From positions 1 through 9,292 of the forward strand of contig CALFYG010000117.1 in NCBI GenBank assembly GCA_937952095.1: 9,292 bases of DNA, written 5' to 3'. This document shows positions 1 through 6,338 of this stretch, in pieces. Below the pieces are notes generated by a model. The model had not been told where the DNA came from. It saw nothing but the letters and a program-made list of their open reading frames with translations, and did not search any database. This DNA comes from an uncultured Micrococcales bacterium. GTDB lineage: Bacteria; Actinomycetota; Actinomycetes; S36-B12; UBA10799. The stretch's first letter is position 1, and each line of letters starts with the position of its first letter. The translations under genes and the position numbers were made by a program.

Positions 1-2
1 GC

Positions 3-161
3 TGGACCGCGCGCAACACGGCCAGTTGGTTCGTCACCGTCGAGTTGGCTCCGAGTTACCGACTCGGATCGCAGGTCAGGAAGTCGGCCTCCGCGGTCGT
101 CAAGTTGGCCGAGGAGATGGCTGCCGACAGTGGCCCCGCACTGGGGATGTCGGCGAATTGA
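3..161 (+). CDS. C-terminal fragment of an unrecognised protein
   Basis: An open frame runs in from the left edge and stops at TGA 159-161, giving 52 codons with no start in the window before the edge. By hand count about 43 of the 52 third positions are G or C, as expected for a real gene in this genome, and the other two forward frames read as arginine/proline-rich noise. The peptide has a short hydrophobic strand (SWFVTVELAPSYRLG) followed by an amphipathic helix (VRKSASAVVKLAEEM) and a short tail. A strand plus terminal helix is vaguely like the end of a ligand-binding regulator of the IclR type, but this is only an impression. I do not recognise the family. The next gene starts 48 nt downstream behind its own promoter-like box, so the two need not be co-transcribed. 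Confidence 0.5.
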   Translation, partial: WTARNTASWFVTVELAPSYRLGSQVRKSASAVVKLAEEMAADSGPALGMSAN

Positions 162-196
162 TCTTCGCGGTCCCGCACTTCGGGATGCCGTCGCAG

Positions 197-202
197 TAGG
201 GT
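197..202 (+). promoter_or_regulatory. -10 box of a leaderless-type promoter for the TM2-domain gene
   Basis: TAGGGT matches the actinobacterial TANNNT -10 pattern and is followed by exactly six bases before the ATG at 209. That places the expected transcription start on the A of the start codon. No Shine-Dalgarno sequence precedes the ATG, which fits a leaderless transcript. No convincing -35 hexamer is visible. This is inferred from spacing only. Confidence 0.45.
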
Positions 203-208
203 TGCCGC

Positions 209-736
209 ATGACGCAGACACCTGAGCCCGAATCCGACGCGACGCCCCCCGAGAGCAGCAGCGTCCCACCGCCTCCCGCCAGCACCAGCGTGCCGCCGCC
301 GCCGGCAGCTCCGACCCCTCCGCCTGCACCCGAGGCCACCACCCCGGAGGCACCGGAGGCACCCACCCCGCCCCCGGCTCCTGAGGCCGCAACCCCGCCG
401 CCTGCCGCGCCGGCCAGCCCGCCGCCGCCCCCGGCGCCGGTTGCGGCTCCTGCTGCTGCTGCCGCCGCTGTCGCGACGTACCCCAACGGCAAGCCCATGC
501 TGGACTCCCAAGGGCGTCCGGCGTCCCCGAAGTCCCGGCTGGCAGCCGTGATCCTGTGCGCGCTGGGAGCGGTGCTTGTCGCCGGCATCCACCGCTTCTA
601 TGTCGGCAAGATCGGCACCGGCATTCTGTGGCTGCTCACCGGCGGTCTCTTCGGCATCGGGACGCTGATCGACTTCATCATGATTCTGGTCGGAGCGTTC
701 AAGGACAAGCAGGACCGCTACGTAGCCAACTGGTAG
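209..736 (+). CDS. Small membrane protein with Pro/Ala-rich N-terminus and TM2 domain
   Basis: This encodes 175 aa. Residues about 5-95 are low-complexity, built of PPPP, PAPEA and alanine runs with several acidic residues and no hydrophobic helix, so this part is probably a flexible cytoplasmic tail. Residues about 96-110 are a short basic linker. From about 109 a TM2 domain follows: a first helix (RLAAVILCALGAVLVAGI), the conserved turn GIHRFYVG at 126-133, a second helix (about 137-162) rich in glycine, and a short charged tail ending in ANW. The H-R-F-Y-x-G turn between two helices is the hallmark of the TM2 family (Pfam PF05154). The biochemical function of bacterial TM2 proteins is unknown. 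The proline-rich arm suggests a binding role, which is inference. The start is chosen because it sits six bases after a TAGGGT box. The gene ends 31 nt before prfB. Confidence 0.9.
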   Translation: MTQTPEPESDATPPESSSVPPPPASTSVPPPPAAPTPPPAPEATTPEAPEAPTPPPAPEAATPPPAAPASPPPPPAPVAAPAAAAAAVATYPNGKPMLDSQGRPASPKSRLAAVILCALGAVLVAGIHRFYVGKIGTGILWLLTGGLFGIGTLIDFIMILVGAFKDKQDRYVANW

Positions 737-755
737 CTCGCCGGTCGGGCGCGGT

Positions 756-761
756 TACCCT
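756..761 (+). promoter_or_regulatory. -10 box of a leaderless-type promoter for prfB
   Basis: TACCCT is followed by six bases and then the GTG at 768, the same layout as upstream of the preceding gene. Transcription would start at or next to the G of the start codon. The six intervening bases (ACGAGA) give at best a weak ribosome site. No clear -35 element is seen. Inferred from spacing only. Confidence 0.45.
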
Positions 762-767
762 ACGAGA

Positions 768-1874
768 GTGGCCGATCTGGAGCTCTCCGACCAAGTGACC
801 GCGCTCGACAGCACCCTGAAGCAGATCGAGGCGGTGCTGGACATGTCCGCGCTCGCCGACGAGATCGCGGATCTGGAGCAGCAGGCCTCGGCGCCAGATC
901 TCTGGGACGACCAGGAGCTCGCGCAGAAAGTCACGTCCCGGCTCTCCTTCCTGCAGCAGGAGCAGCGGCGCGTGCTCGCCCTTCGCCAGCGCGTCGACGA
1001 CCTGCCGGTGCTCATCGAACTCGCGCAGGACGAGGACGATGCCGCCTCGCCGGAGGAGGCCGCTCGCGAGGTGGAGGTCCTGCACACCGAGATCGGCGAG
1101 CTCGAGGTGCGGACGCTGCTGTCCGGGGAGTACGACGAACGCGAGGCGCTGGTCTCCATCCGGTCCGGTGCCGGTGGGGTGGATGCGGCTGACTGGGCCG
1201 AGATGCTGTTGCGTATGTACAGCCGCTACTGCGAGCGGCACGGCTGGTCGACGGAGGTCTACGAGACCTCGTACGCCGAAGAGGCCGGCATCAAGTCCGC
1301 GACGTTCGCCGTGAAGGCGCCGTTCGCCTACGGCACGCTCTCTGTCGAGCAGGGCACGCACCGGCTCGTGCGCATCTCGCCGTTCGACAACCAGGGGCGA
1401 CGTCAGACCTCCTTCGCCGAGGTCGAGGTGATCCCCGTGATCGAGAAGACCGAGAGCATCGAGATCCCCGAGGACGAGTTGCGTGTCGATGTCTACCGCT
1501 CGTCGGGGCCGGGTGGCCAGGGCGTGAACACCACAGACTCCGCGGTCCGATTGACCCACTTGCCGACCGGCATCGTGGTGAGTTGTCAGAACGAGCGTTC
1601 GCAGTTGCAGAACAAGGCCACCGCGATGGCTGTGCTGCAGGCCAAGCTCCTCGAGCGGCGGCGCCAGGAGGAACAGGCGAAGATCGACGCGCTCAAGGGC
1701 GAATCCGCTGGATCCTGGGGCAACCAGATGCGCTCGTACGTGCTGCACCCGTACCAGATGGTCAAGGACCTGCGCACCGAGGTGGAGACCGGGAACACCG
1801 CGGCCGTGCTCGACGGTGAGATCGACGAGTTCATCGAGGCCGGCATCCGGTGGCGTCGTCAGCAGGCGAACTGA
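768..1874 (+). CDS. prfB: Peptide chain release factor 2 (RF2)
   Basis: RF2 recognises UGA and UAA stop codons in the ribosomal A site and triggers peptidyl-tRNA hydrolysis. The 368-aa product has the usual RF2 length. The N-terminal ~110 residues form a charged, coiled-coil-like domain. The stop-codon reading tripeptide SPF, which distinguishes RF2 from RF1 (PxT), is at residues 204-206. The catalytic GGQ lies at 249-251 in SSGPGGQGVNTT, and the post-GGQ helical region (QNERSQLQNK) follows. The glutamine of GGQ is the residue methylated by PrmC in other bacteria. The gene is one uninterrupted frame with no CTT-TGA-C shift site near codon 25, so the autoregulatory +1 frameshift seen in many bacteria is absent. 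The GTG start is favoured because the family's N-terminus begins here and a TACCCT box lies just upstream. The gene is followed by the palindromic repeat region. Confidence 0.97.
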   Translation: MADLELSDQVTALDSTLKQIEAVLDMSALADEIADLEQQASAPDLWDDQELAQKVTSRLSFLQQEQRRVLALRQRVDDLPVLIELAQDEDDAASPEEAAREVEVLHTEIGELEVRTLLSGEYDEREALVSIRSGAGGVDAADWAEMLLRMYSRYCERHGWSTEVYETSYAEEAGIKSATFAVKAPFAYGTLSVEQGTHRLVRISPFDNQGRRQTSFAEVEVIPVIEKTESIEIPEDELRVDVYRSSGPGGQGVNTTDSAVRLTHLPTGIVVSCQNERSQLQNKATAMAVLQAKLLERRRQEEQAKIDALKGESAGSWGNQMRSYVLHPYQMVKDLRTEVETGNTAAVLDGEIDEFIEAGIRWRRQQAN

Positions 1875-1890
1875 GGCGCCGCGATCGCGC

Positions 1891-2020
1891 TGCCGCACGA
1901 GTGTGACGTTGTTGCGCTGCCCGCACGGCGAGTGTGACGTTGTTGCGGGTTTTCGGCCCTCGAAACCAGCAACGACGTCACACTCGGCCGCCATGACCGA
2001 CAACAACGTCACAAACGCAG
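1891..2020. repeat. Nested palindromic repeat cluster between prfB and ftsE
   Basis: Four copies of the core GTGACGTTGTTG occur in 130 bases. Copies 1 and 2 (within 1899-1916 and 1930-1947) are direct and share 18 identical bases, beginning GAGTGTGACG. Copies 3 and 4 (1970-1986, one mismatch; 2001-2013) are inverted. Copies 2 and 3 are the arms of a long hairpin: 1926-1955 pairs with 1961-1990 with two mismatches and two single-base gaps around a 5-nt loop. Copies 1 and 4 form a perfect 13-bp outer inverted repeat (1902-1914 with 2001-2013). No credible gene covers the area; the same short peptide appears on both strands only because the DNA is palindromic. It could be a dispersed intergenic repeat (REP- or MITE-like), a cluster of regulator sites, or part of the prfB transcript end. 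I know no name for it. Confidence 0.85.
1926..1990. repeat. Long imperfect hairpin (inner palindrome of the repeat cluster)
   Basis: Two 30-nt arms flank the loop GCCCT. The outer part carries the GAGTGTGACGT motif and the inner part is GGTTTTCG against CGAAACC. The stem is long enough to extrude or to fold in RNA. No T-run follows, so if it terminates prfB transcription it would have to do so as a U-less hairpin. Confidence 0.8.
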
Positions 2021-2058
2021 ACGAGCGGCGTGTGGACACAGTCCGAACGTGTTCCTGA

Positions 2059-2074
2059 CCTGAGCGGGCTCAGG
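2059..2074. promoter_or_regulatory. Dyad (CCTGAG-N4-CTCAGG) over the ftsE -35 region
   Basis: A 6-bp inverted repeat with a CGGG centre lies 8-23 bases before the TAGACT box and occupies the position of the -35 element. It could be an operator or a small RNA hairpin. No regulator can be named. Confidence 0.3.
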
Positions 2075-2081
2075 GGGACCG

Positions 2082-2087
2082 TAGACT
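2082..2087 (+). promoter_or_regulatory. -10 box of the ftsE operon promoter
   Basis: TAGACT fits TANNNT. Transcription would begin near 2094, leaving a leader of about 27 nt that contains the purine-rich ribosome site AAGGGTGGGAAG (2106-2117) before the GTG at 2121. No typical -35 sequence is visible; the slot is filled by a small dyad. Inferred. Confidence 0.4.
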
Positions 2088-2120
2088 CTCAGTGGAAGTC
2101 AAGCCAAGGGTGGGAAGTCT

Positions 2121-2816
2121 GTGATCACGTTCGAGCGCGTCACCAAGCGCTACGACAAGCGCAACCGCCCGGCGCTCCAGGACATCTCGCTGGACATCCA
2201 GCCTGGTGAGTTCGTCTTCCTCGTAGGAGCCTCCGGTTCCGGGAAATCGACGTTCCTGCGGCTCATTCTTCGTGAGGAGAGGGCCACCACCGGCAGGGTG
2301 ATCGTGTCGGGTCGGGACGTGGGCAGGCTCTCGCGCTGGAAGGTTCCGCAACTCCGCCGCGGCATGGGAGCGGTGTTCCAGGACTTCCGCTTGTTGCAGA
2401 GCAAGACGGTGTACCAGAACGTGGCGTTCACACTGCAGGTTCTGGGCCGCAAGAACGCCCAGATCGAACGAGCCGTCCCGGAGGTGCTCGACCTCGTGGG
2501 CCTTGCGGACAAGATGCAGCGGTATCCCCACCAACTGTCCGGTGGTGAGCAGCAGCGGGTGGCGATCGCGCGCGCCTTCGTGAACCGGCCGCCCCTGTTG
2601 CTGGCAGACGAACCGACCGGCAACCTCGATCCTGCGACAAGCGTCGGGATCATGAAACTGCTCGACCGCATCAATCGCGTGGGGACCACGGTGCTCATGG
2701 CCACCCACGACGCGGCGATCGTCGACCAGATGCGCAAGCGGGTGGTGGAACTCGATGCCGGTCAGATGATCCGCGACGAGGCGCGTGGTGTCTACGGACA
2801 GGACCACCAGCCGTGA
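2121..2816 (+). CDS. ftsE: Cell division ATP-binding protein FtsE
   Basis: This is the cytoplasmic ABC-type ATPase that pairs with FtsX. Its ATP cycle drives a conformational change across the membrane and so controls peptidoglycan hydrolases at the division site. The product is 231 aa, the usual length. Walker A is GASGSGKST at residues 36-44, the Q-loop is in VFQDFRLL, the ABC signature LSGGEQQR starts at 139, Walker B is LLLADEP with D163/E164, the D-loop is GNLD, and the switch histidine is H196 in MATHD. All catalytic residues are intact. The GTG start has a purine-rich ribosome site 4-15 nt upstream and gives the family N-terminus MITFERVTKRY. Its stop overlaps the ftsX start by four bases (GTGA), indicating translational coupling. 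It is the first gene of a five-gene operon. Confidence 0.97.
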   Translation: MITFERVTKRYDKRNRPALQDISLDIQPGEFVFLVGASGSGKSTFLRLILREERATTGRVIVSGRDVGRLSRWKVPQLRRGMGAVFQDFRLLQSKTVYQNVAFTLQVLGRKNAQIERAVPEVLDLVGLADKMQRYPHQLSGGEQQRVAIARAFVNRPPLLLADEPTGNLDPATSVGIMKLLDRINRVGTTVLMATHDAAIVDQMRKRVVELDAGQMIRDEARGVYGQDHQP

Positions 2817-3721
2817 AACTCCGATTCATACTCAGCGAGACCTTTCAAGGTCTGCGACGCAACCTCACGATGACCTTCGCCGTCATCATCACGGTGGCCG
2901 TGTCCTTGACCCTCTTCGGAGCCGGGTTGCTCGTGCGCGCACAGGTCGACTCGATGAAGGACTACTGGTACGACCGGGTCGAGGTGTCGATCTTCCTGTG
3001 TGGCGCGAGTTCGTCGGTGCCCGCCTGTTCCCTCGGGGCGGTCACTCCCGAGGTCCGTGGGCAGATAGAGCAGGAACTCAACGCGCTTCGTCCGTTGGTG
3101 CAGGAGATCTACTACGAGTCGAAGGAGGAGGCCTACCAGCGCTTCCTCGAACAGTTCAAGGACTCGCCGGTCACCCAGAACGTCACTCCGGACGCACTGC
3201 CCGAGTCCTTCCGCGTGAAGCTCTCCGATCCCACCAAGTACGAGGTGATCGCGGCGGCCTTCGAGGGCAGACCCGGCGTCGAACAGGTCCAGGACCAGCG
3301 GCAGTTGCTCGACCGCTTCTTCCGGCTGTTGAACGGCCTGCAGGTGATCGCGCTGTCCGTGGCGGTTGCCATGTTGGTCGTGACGGCACTGCTCGTGGTG
3401 AACACCATCCGCGTGGCTGCGCACGCCCGCCGGCGGGAGGTGGGCATCATGCGTCTGGTCGGCGCCAGCAACTTCATGATCCGCATGCCGTTCCTGCTCG
3501 AGGCGGCGGTGTCGGCGGCGATCGGCGGGTTGATCGCCGTGGCGGCCATCGTCGCCGCCAAGGTCTTCCTCATCGACGAAGTCCTGGCTCCGTCGTACCA
3601 GTTCACGGCCTTCGTCTCATGGGATCAGATCATCGTGATCCTGCCCATCATCTTCTTCACCGGAATTGTGATCGCAATGATTGCAGCCGGACTGACATTG
3701 CGCCGATATCTGAAAGTGTGA
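2813..3721 (+). CDS. ftsX: Cell division membrane protein FtsX
   Basis: FtsX is the integral membrane partner of FtsE and passes the ATPase signal to an extracellular peptidoglycan hydrolase. The product is 302 aa with the classic layout: a short cytoplasmic N-terminus, TM1 at about 21-43, a large extracellular domain at about 44-172, and then TM2 (about 173-200), TM3 (about 227-254) and TM4 (about 272-294). The cytoplasmic sequence after TM2 contains AHARRREVGIMRLVGAS, the conserved FtsX/MacB-type coupling region that contacts the ATPase. The extracellular domain has two cysteines, C63 and C73 minus one (C72), nine residues apart in a serine-rich loop, which could form a disulfide. The GTG start overlaps the ftsE stop. 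The M23 peptidase gene follows 14 nt later and is the obvious candidate partner of the extracellular loop. Confidence 0.97.
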   Translation: MKLRFILSETFQGLRRNLTMTFAVIITVAVSLTLFGAGLLVRAQVDSMKDYWYDRVEVSIFLCGASSSVPACSLGAVTPEVRGQIEQELNALRPLVQEIYYESKEEAYQRFLEQFKDSPVTQNVTPDALPESFRVKLSDPTKYEVIAAAFEGRPGVEQVQDQRQLLDRFFRLLNGLQVIALSVAVAMLVVTALLVVNTIRVAAHARRREVGIMRLVGASNFMIRMPFLLEAAVSAAIGGLIAVAAIVAAKVFLIDEVLAPSYQFTAFVSWDQIIVILPIIFFTGIVIAMIAAGLTLRRYLKV

Positions 3722-3735
3722 AGGTACCCTTGAAC

Positions 3736-4995
3736 ATGCTCAATTCGTCCCGGGGACGCCATCGGGGGGTCCGCTATGCGGCCGCCACGGTGGCGCTCGG
3801 GCTCGCTGCGGGCATGGCGGCCTTCCCTGCGCACTCCGACGACATCAACGAACAGGTCGCCGAGGCCACCGACGATCTAGCGAGGGCCGACGCGAAGGTC
3901 GACGCCGCGATCAAACAACTCGACGCGGCCCGCGAGCAGTTGCCCGCCGCTCGCCAAGAGCTTGCGGCGGCACAATCCGAGCTGACGCAGGCCCAGCAGC
4001 GCAAGTCGGCCGCGGACGTGAAGGTCGCCGAGGCCATCGCCAAGGTCACGAAGGCCAAGCAGGAGATCGCTGAGACGGAGCAGCAGATCGCCTACTTGGA
4101 GCAGCGGATCGGTCGTATGGCCCGCGAGGTGTACCAGCAGGGCGGTCAGATCTCGGAGGTCGAGATCCTGCTCGATTCCGCAGACCCCGGTGACTTCGCC
4201 GCCCGCCTTGAGGCGCTGCGCAGTATCGCCGAGGACAACAACGACACGATGACCGACCTCGACGATGCCAAGGCGCAGTTGCAGACCCGCCTGGCCGGCC
4301 TGCGCATCCTCGAGGAGAAGGCCGAGGAGGCCCAGGCCGAGGCGCAGCAGGAGGTTGAGAAGGCCGCTGCCGCGAAGGCCCGTGCGGATGCCGCCAAAGC
4401 GAAGATCGACGAACTGGTCGCGGCGCGCAGTTCCGCGTTGCGGGATGCTCGCGAGCGCAAGTCCGACGTCCGCAAGCAGTACGACCAGTTGAAGGCTGAG
4501 CAGGAGCGGATCGCCGCGATCGCCCGGGCAGCGGCGGCGAAGGCCTCCGGCGGCCAGTCGGGGGTGCCGGTGAACATCGGCCCCGGTGGCCTCGCGTGGC
4601 CTGCGCCTGGAGCGCCGGTCGTGGGCAATGTCGGCCCGCGCATCCACCCCGTCTACGGCTACCGGTCCTGTCACACAGGTACAGACATCGGCGCCGGGAT
4701 GGGATCGCCGATCCTCGCCGCCGAGGACGGCGTCGTGGTGTCGATCCAGAACGGTGGCCCGTACGGGCTGCACACGTTGGTCCAGCACGGCTCAGGTATC
4801 TCGACCATGTACGCCCACCAGTCCTCGACGTCGGTGAGCGTGGGCCAGAAGGTCAAGCGCGGACAGGTCATCGGCCGGGTCGGATCGACGGGGTGGTCGA
4901 CCGGGCCGCACCTGCACTTCGAGGTCCACGTGAACGGCACCCCCTACGATCCGATGGGCTGGTTCGGCGGGACCAAGGGCCCGGTGCGGTGCTGA
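3736..4995 (+). CDS. Secreted coiled-coil M23 (LytM-type) peptidoglycan endopeptidase
   Basis: This is a 419-aa exported zinc endopeptidase predicted to cut peptidoglycan cross-links during cell separation under FtsEX control. Residues 1-34 are a signal peptide (RGRHRGVRY, hydrophobic AATVALGLAAGMAAF, then AHS with cleavage probably before DD). Residues about 38-275 are a long charged alanine/glutamine-rich coiled coil, as in EnvC and other FtsX-binding hydrolase regulators. A Gly/Pro linker leads to the M23 domain at about 300-415. The metal and catalytic residues are present: H313 and D317 (HxxxD), H361 (YAH), and H392/H394 (HLH). It should therefore be an active enzyme, unlike E. coli EnvC, whose LytM domain is degenerate. 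An in-frame TTG at 3730 sits 5 nt after GAAGG and could be the true start, adding two residues. The gene lies between ftsX and smpB, 14 and 4 nt away. Confidence 0.93.
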   Translation: MLNSSRGRHRGVRYAAATVALGLAAGMAAFPAHSDDINEQVAEATDDLARADAKVDAAIKQLDAAREQLPAARQELAAAQSELTQAQQRKSAADVKVAEAIAKVTKAKQEIAETEQQIAYLEQRIGRMAREVYQQGGQISEVEILLDSADPGDFAARLEALRSIAEDNNDTMTDLDDAKAQLQTRLAGLRILEEKAEEAQAEAQQEVEKAAAAKARADAAKAKIDELVAARSSALRDARERKSDVRKQYDQLKAEQERIAAIARAAAAKASGGQSGVPVNIGPGGLAWPAPGAPVVGNVGPRIHPVYGYRSCHTGTDIGAGMGSPILAAEDGVVVSIQNGGPYGLHTLVQHGSGISTMYAHQSSTSVSVGQKVKRGQVIGRVGSTGWSTGPHLHFEVHVNGTPYDPMGWFGGTKGPVRC

Positions 4996-4999
4996 CCTG

Positions 5000-5476
5000 A
5001 TGGTCAAGGAGACGGGCCGCAAGGTCATCGCGGTGAACCGGCGCGCGCGCCACGACTACGCGATCGAGGACACGTGGGAAGCCGGAATCGTGTTGCAAGG
5101 CACCGAGGTGAAGTCCTTGCGTGCCGGGCGGGCATCACTGGTCGACGGATACGCGGAGGTCCGCAACGGCGAGGTCTGGCTCATCAACGTCCACATCCCG
5201 GAGTACGACCAGGGGACCTGGACGAACCACGAACCCCGCCGACCGCGCAAGTTGCTGCTTCACGACTACGAGATCCACCGATTGATCGGGAAGATCAAGC
5301 AGAGCGGCCTGACCCTGATCCCGATGCAGTTGTACTTCAAGGACGGCAAGGCGAAGGTCGAGATAGGTCTCGGTCGCGGCAAGAAGAGCCACGACAAGCG
5401 GCAGGACATCGCCGCCCGGGAGGCCAAACGCGATGCCGAGCGGGCAGTCGCCGCCGCGCGACGACATGCTCACTGA
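5000..5476 (+). CDS. smpB: SsrA-binding protein SmpB
   Basis: SmpB binds the tRNA-like end of tmRNA, delivers it to stalled ribosomes and mimics a codon-anticodon pair in the decoding centre. The product is 158 aa. Family signatures are the N-terminal strand with NRRARHDY, the conserved EAGIVLQGTEVKSLRAG stretch, DGYAEVRNGEVWLINVHI, HEPRRPRKLLLH, and GLTLIPMQLYFKDGKAKVEIGLGRGKK. The basic C-terminal tail (KSHDKRQDIAAREAKRDAERAV) becomes helical in the mRNA channel. It begins 4 nt after the M23 stop and overlaps the next gene, so it is embedded in the division operon. Its RNA partner ssrA is encoded on the same strand about 2.5 kb downstream. Confidence 0.97.
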   Translation: MVKETGRKVIAVNRRARHDYAIEDTWEAGIVLQGTEVKSLRAGRASLVDGYAEVRNGEVWLINVHIPEYDQGTWTNHEPRRPRKLLLHDYEIHRLIGKIKQSGLTLIPMQLYFKDGKAKVEIGLGRGKKSHDKRQDIAAREAKRDAERAVAAARRHAH

Positions 5477-6338
5477 CGCAGACCTGCCCGGCCTGTGGCG
5501 TGAACTCGGGATCCCGGGTGCCATCGACGTCCACACACACTTCCTGCCCGCTCCGGTCATGCGCGCGGTCTGGTCCTACTTCGACGAGGCGGAAGTCAAC
5601 TACGGGGTGGCGTGGCCGATCACCTACCGCTGGCAGGACGACGAGCGGCTCGCCCACCTGAGGGCGATGCGGATCCTGCGGTTCACCGCTTTGGTCTACG
5701 CCCACAAGTCCGGAATGGCCGCATGGCTCAACGACTGGGCCCTCGAGTTCGCGGCTGACGTCCCGGACTGTCTGCCGACTGCGACCTTCTACCCCGAACC
5801 CGAGGCGCGGGACTACGTCGAATCGGCGTTGCGGCGCGGAGCCCGGGTGTTCAAAGTCCACCTGCAGGTCGGCGATTTCGACCCTCGGGATCGCCTTCTC
5901 GATCCGGTGTGGGGGCAACTCGCCGACGCCGCCGTGCCGGTGGTCGTCCACTGCGGATCGGCACCGCTGCCGGGGCGTTTCACCGGCCCCGGGCCCATCG
6001 GTGAGGTGGCCCACCGCTTCCCCGATCTGAGGCTGATCGTTGCGCACCTGGGCGCCGGAGAGTTCGAGGAGTTTCTGGAGCTCACCGAGACCCGCCCGCA
6101 CACATGGCTCGACACGACCATGGGCCTGACCGGCTTCATGCAGGATCTGCGGCCGTTCCCTGAGGAGTTGCTGCCACGCCTGCGGGCGGCCTCATCGGAG
6201 GGCCGCATGCTGTTCGGCTCCGATTTCCCGAACATCCCCTACCCCTATGCCCATCAGGTGGAGGTGCTCCTCGAGGCGGGGCTGGACATGTCTGAGGTCC
6301 TGTGGGGTGCGCCGGCCAGGCTGTTCGGGGTCGTCTAG
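5466..6338 (+). CDS. Metal-dependent amidohydrolase (amidohydrolase_2 / ACMSD-like TIM barrel)
   Basis: The 290-aa product has the compact TIM-barrel layout of the amidohydrolase_2 family (PF04909), which includes decarboxylases such as ACMSD and various hydrolases. Visible metal and active-site residues are H23 and H25 in DVHTHF after strand 1, H162 in HCGSAP, H194 in HLGAGE, and D253 in GSDFPNIPY. The set is complete, so the enzyme is probably active, but its substrate cannot be told from sequence. No signal peptide is seen; it is cytoplasmic. ATG 5466 overlaps the smpB stop by 11 nt and gives an N-terminus that leads directly into the first strand. An in-frame ATG at 5433 has a better ribosome site (GGGAGG at 5418-5423) and would add 11 residues. 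It is the last gene of the ftsE operon and shares its stop with the convergent monooxygenase. Confidence 0.88.
   Translation: MLTDADLPGLWRELGIPGAIDVHTHFLPAPVMRAVWSYFDEAEVNYGVAWPITYRWQDDERLAHLRAMRILRFTALVYAHKSGMAAWLNDWALEFAADVPDCLPTATFYPEPEARDYVESALRRGARVFKVHLQVGDFDPRDRLLDPVWGQLADAAVPVVVHCGSAPLPGRFTGPGPIGEVAHRFPDLRLIVAHLGAGEFEEFLELTETRPHTWLDTTMGLTGFMQDLRPFPEELLPRLRAASSEGRMLFGSDFPNIPYPYAHQVEVLLEAGLDMSEVLWGAPARLFGVV

Noticed and set aside
56..592. Minus-strand open frames opposite the proline-rich region
   Set aside because: They are glycine/arginine-rich or glycine/alanine-rich complements of proline codons, a composition artefact.
768..880. Programmed +1 frameshift in prfB
   Set aside because: I looked for an in-frame TGA with a CTT slip codon and an upstream internal ribosome site near codon 25. 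The frame is continuous.
1891..2020. CRISPR array
   Set aside because: There are only four short motif copies, two of them inverted, with unequal spacing and no spacer-like units.
699..2039. Long minus-strand open frame (446 codons) opposite prfB
   Set aside because: It is the complement of a certain gene. Its product is rich in histidine, arginine and leucine without recognisable motifs, and its N-terminal part only reads through the palindromic repeat.
2785..3735. Upstream extension of the M23 peptidase frame to 2785
   Set aside because: The extension runs out of frame through ftsX, is arginine- and glycine-rich noise, and would bury the clear signal peptide that starts at 3736.
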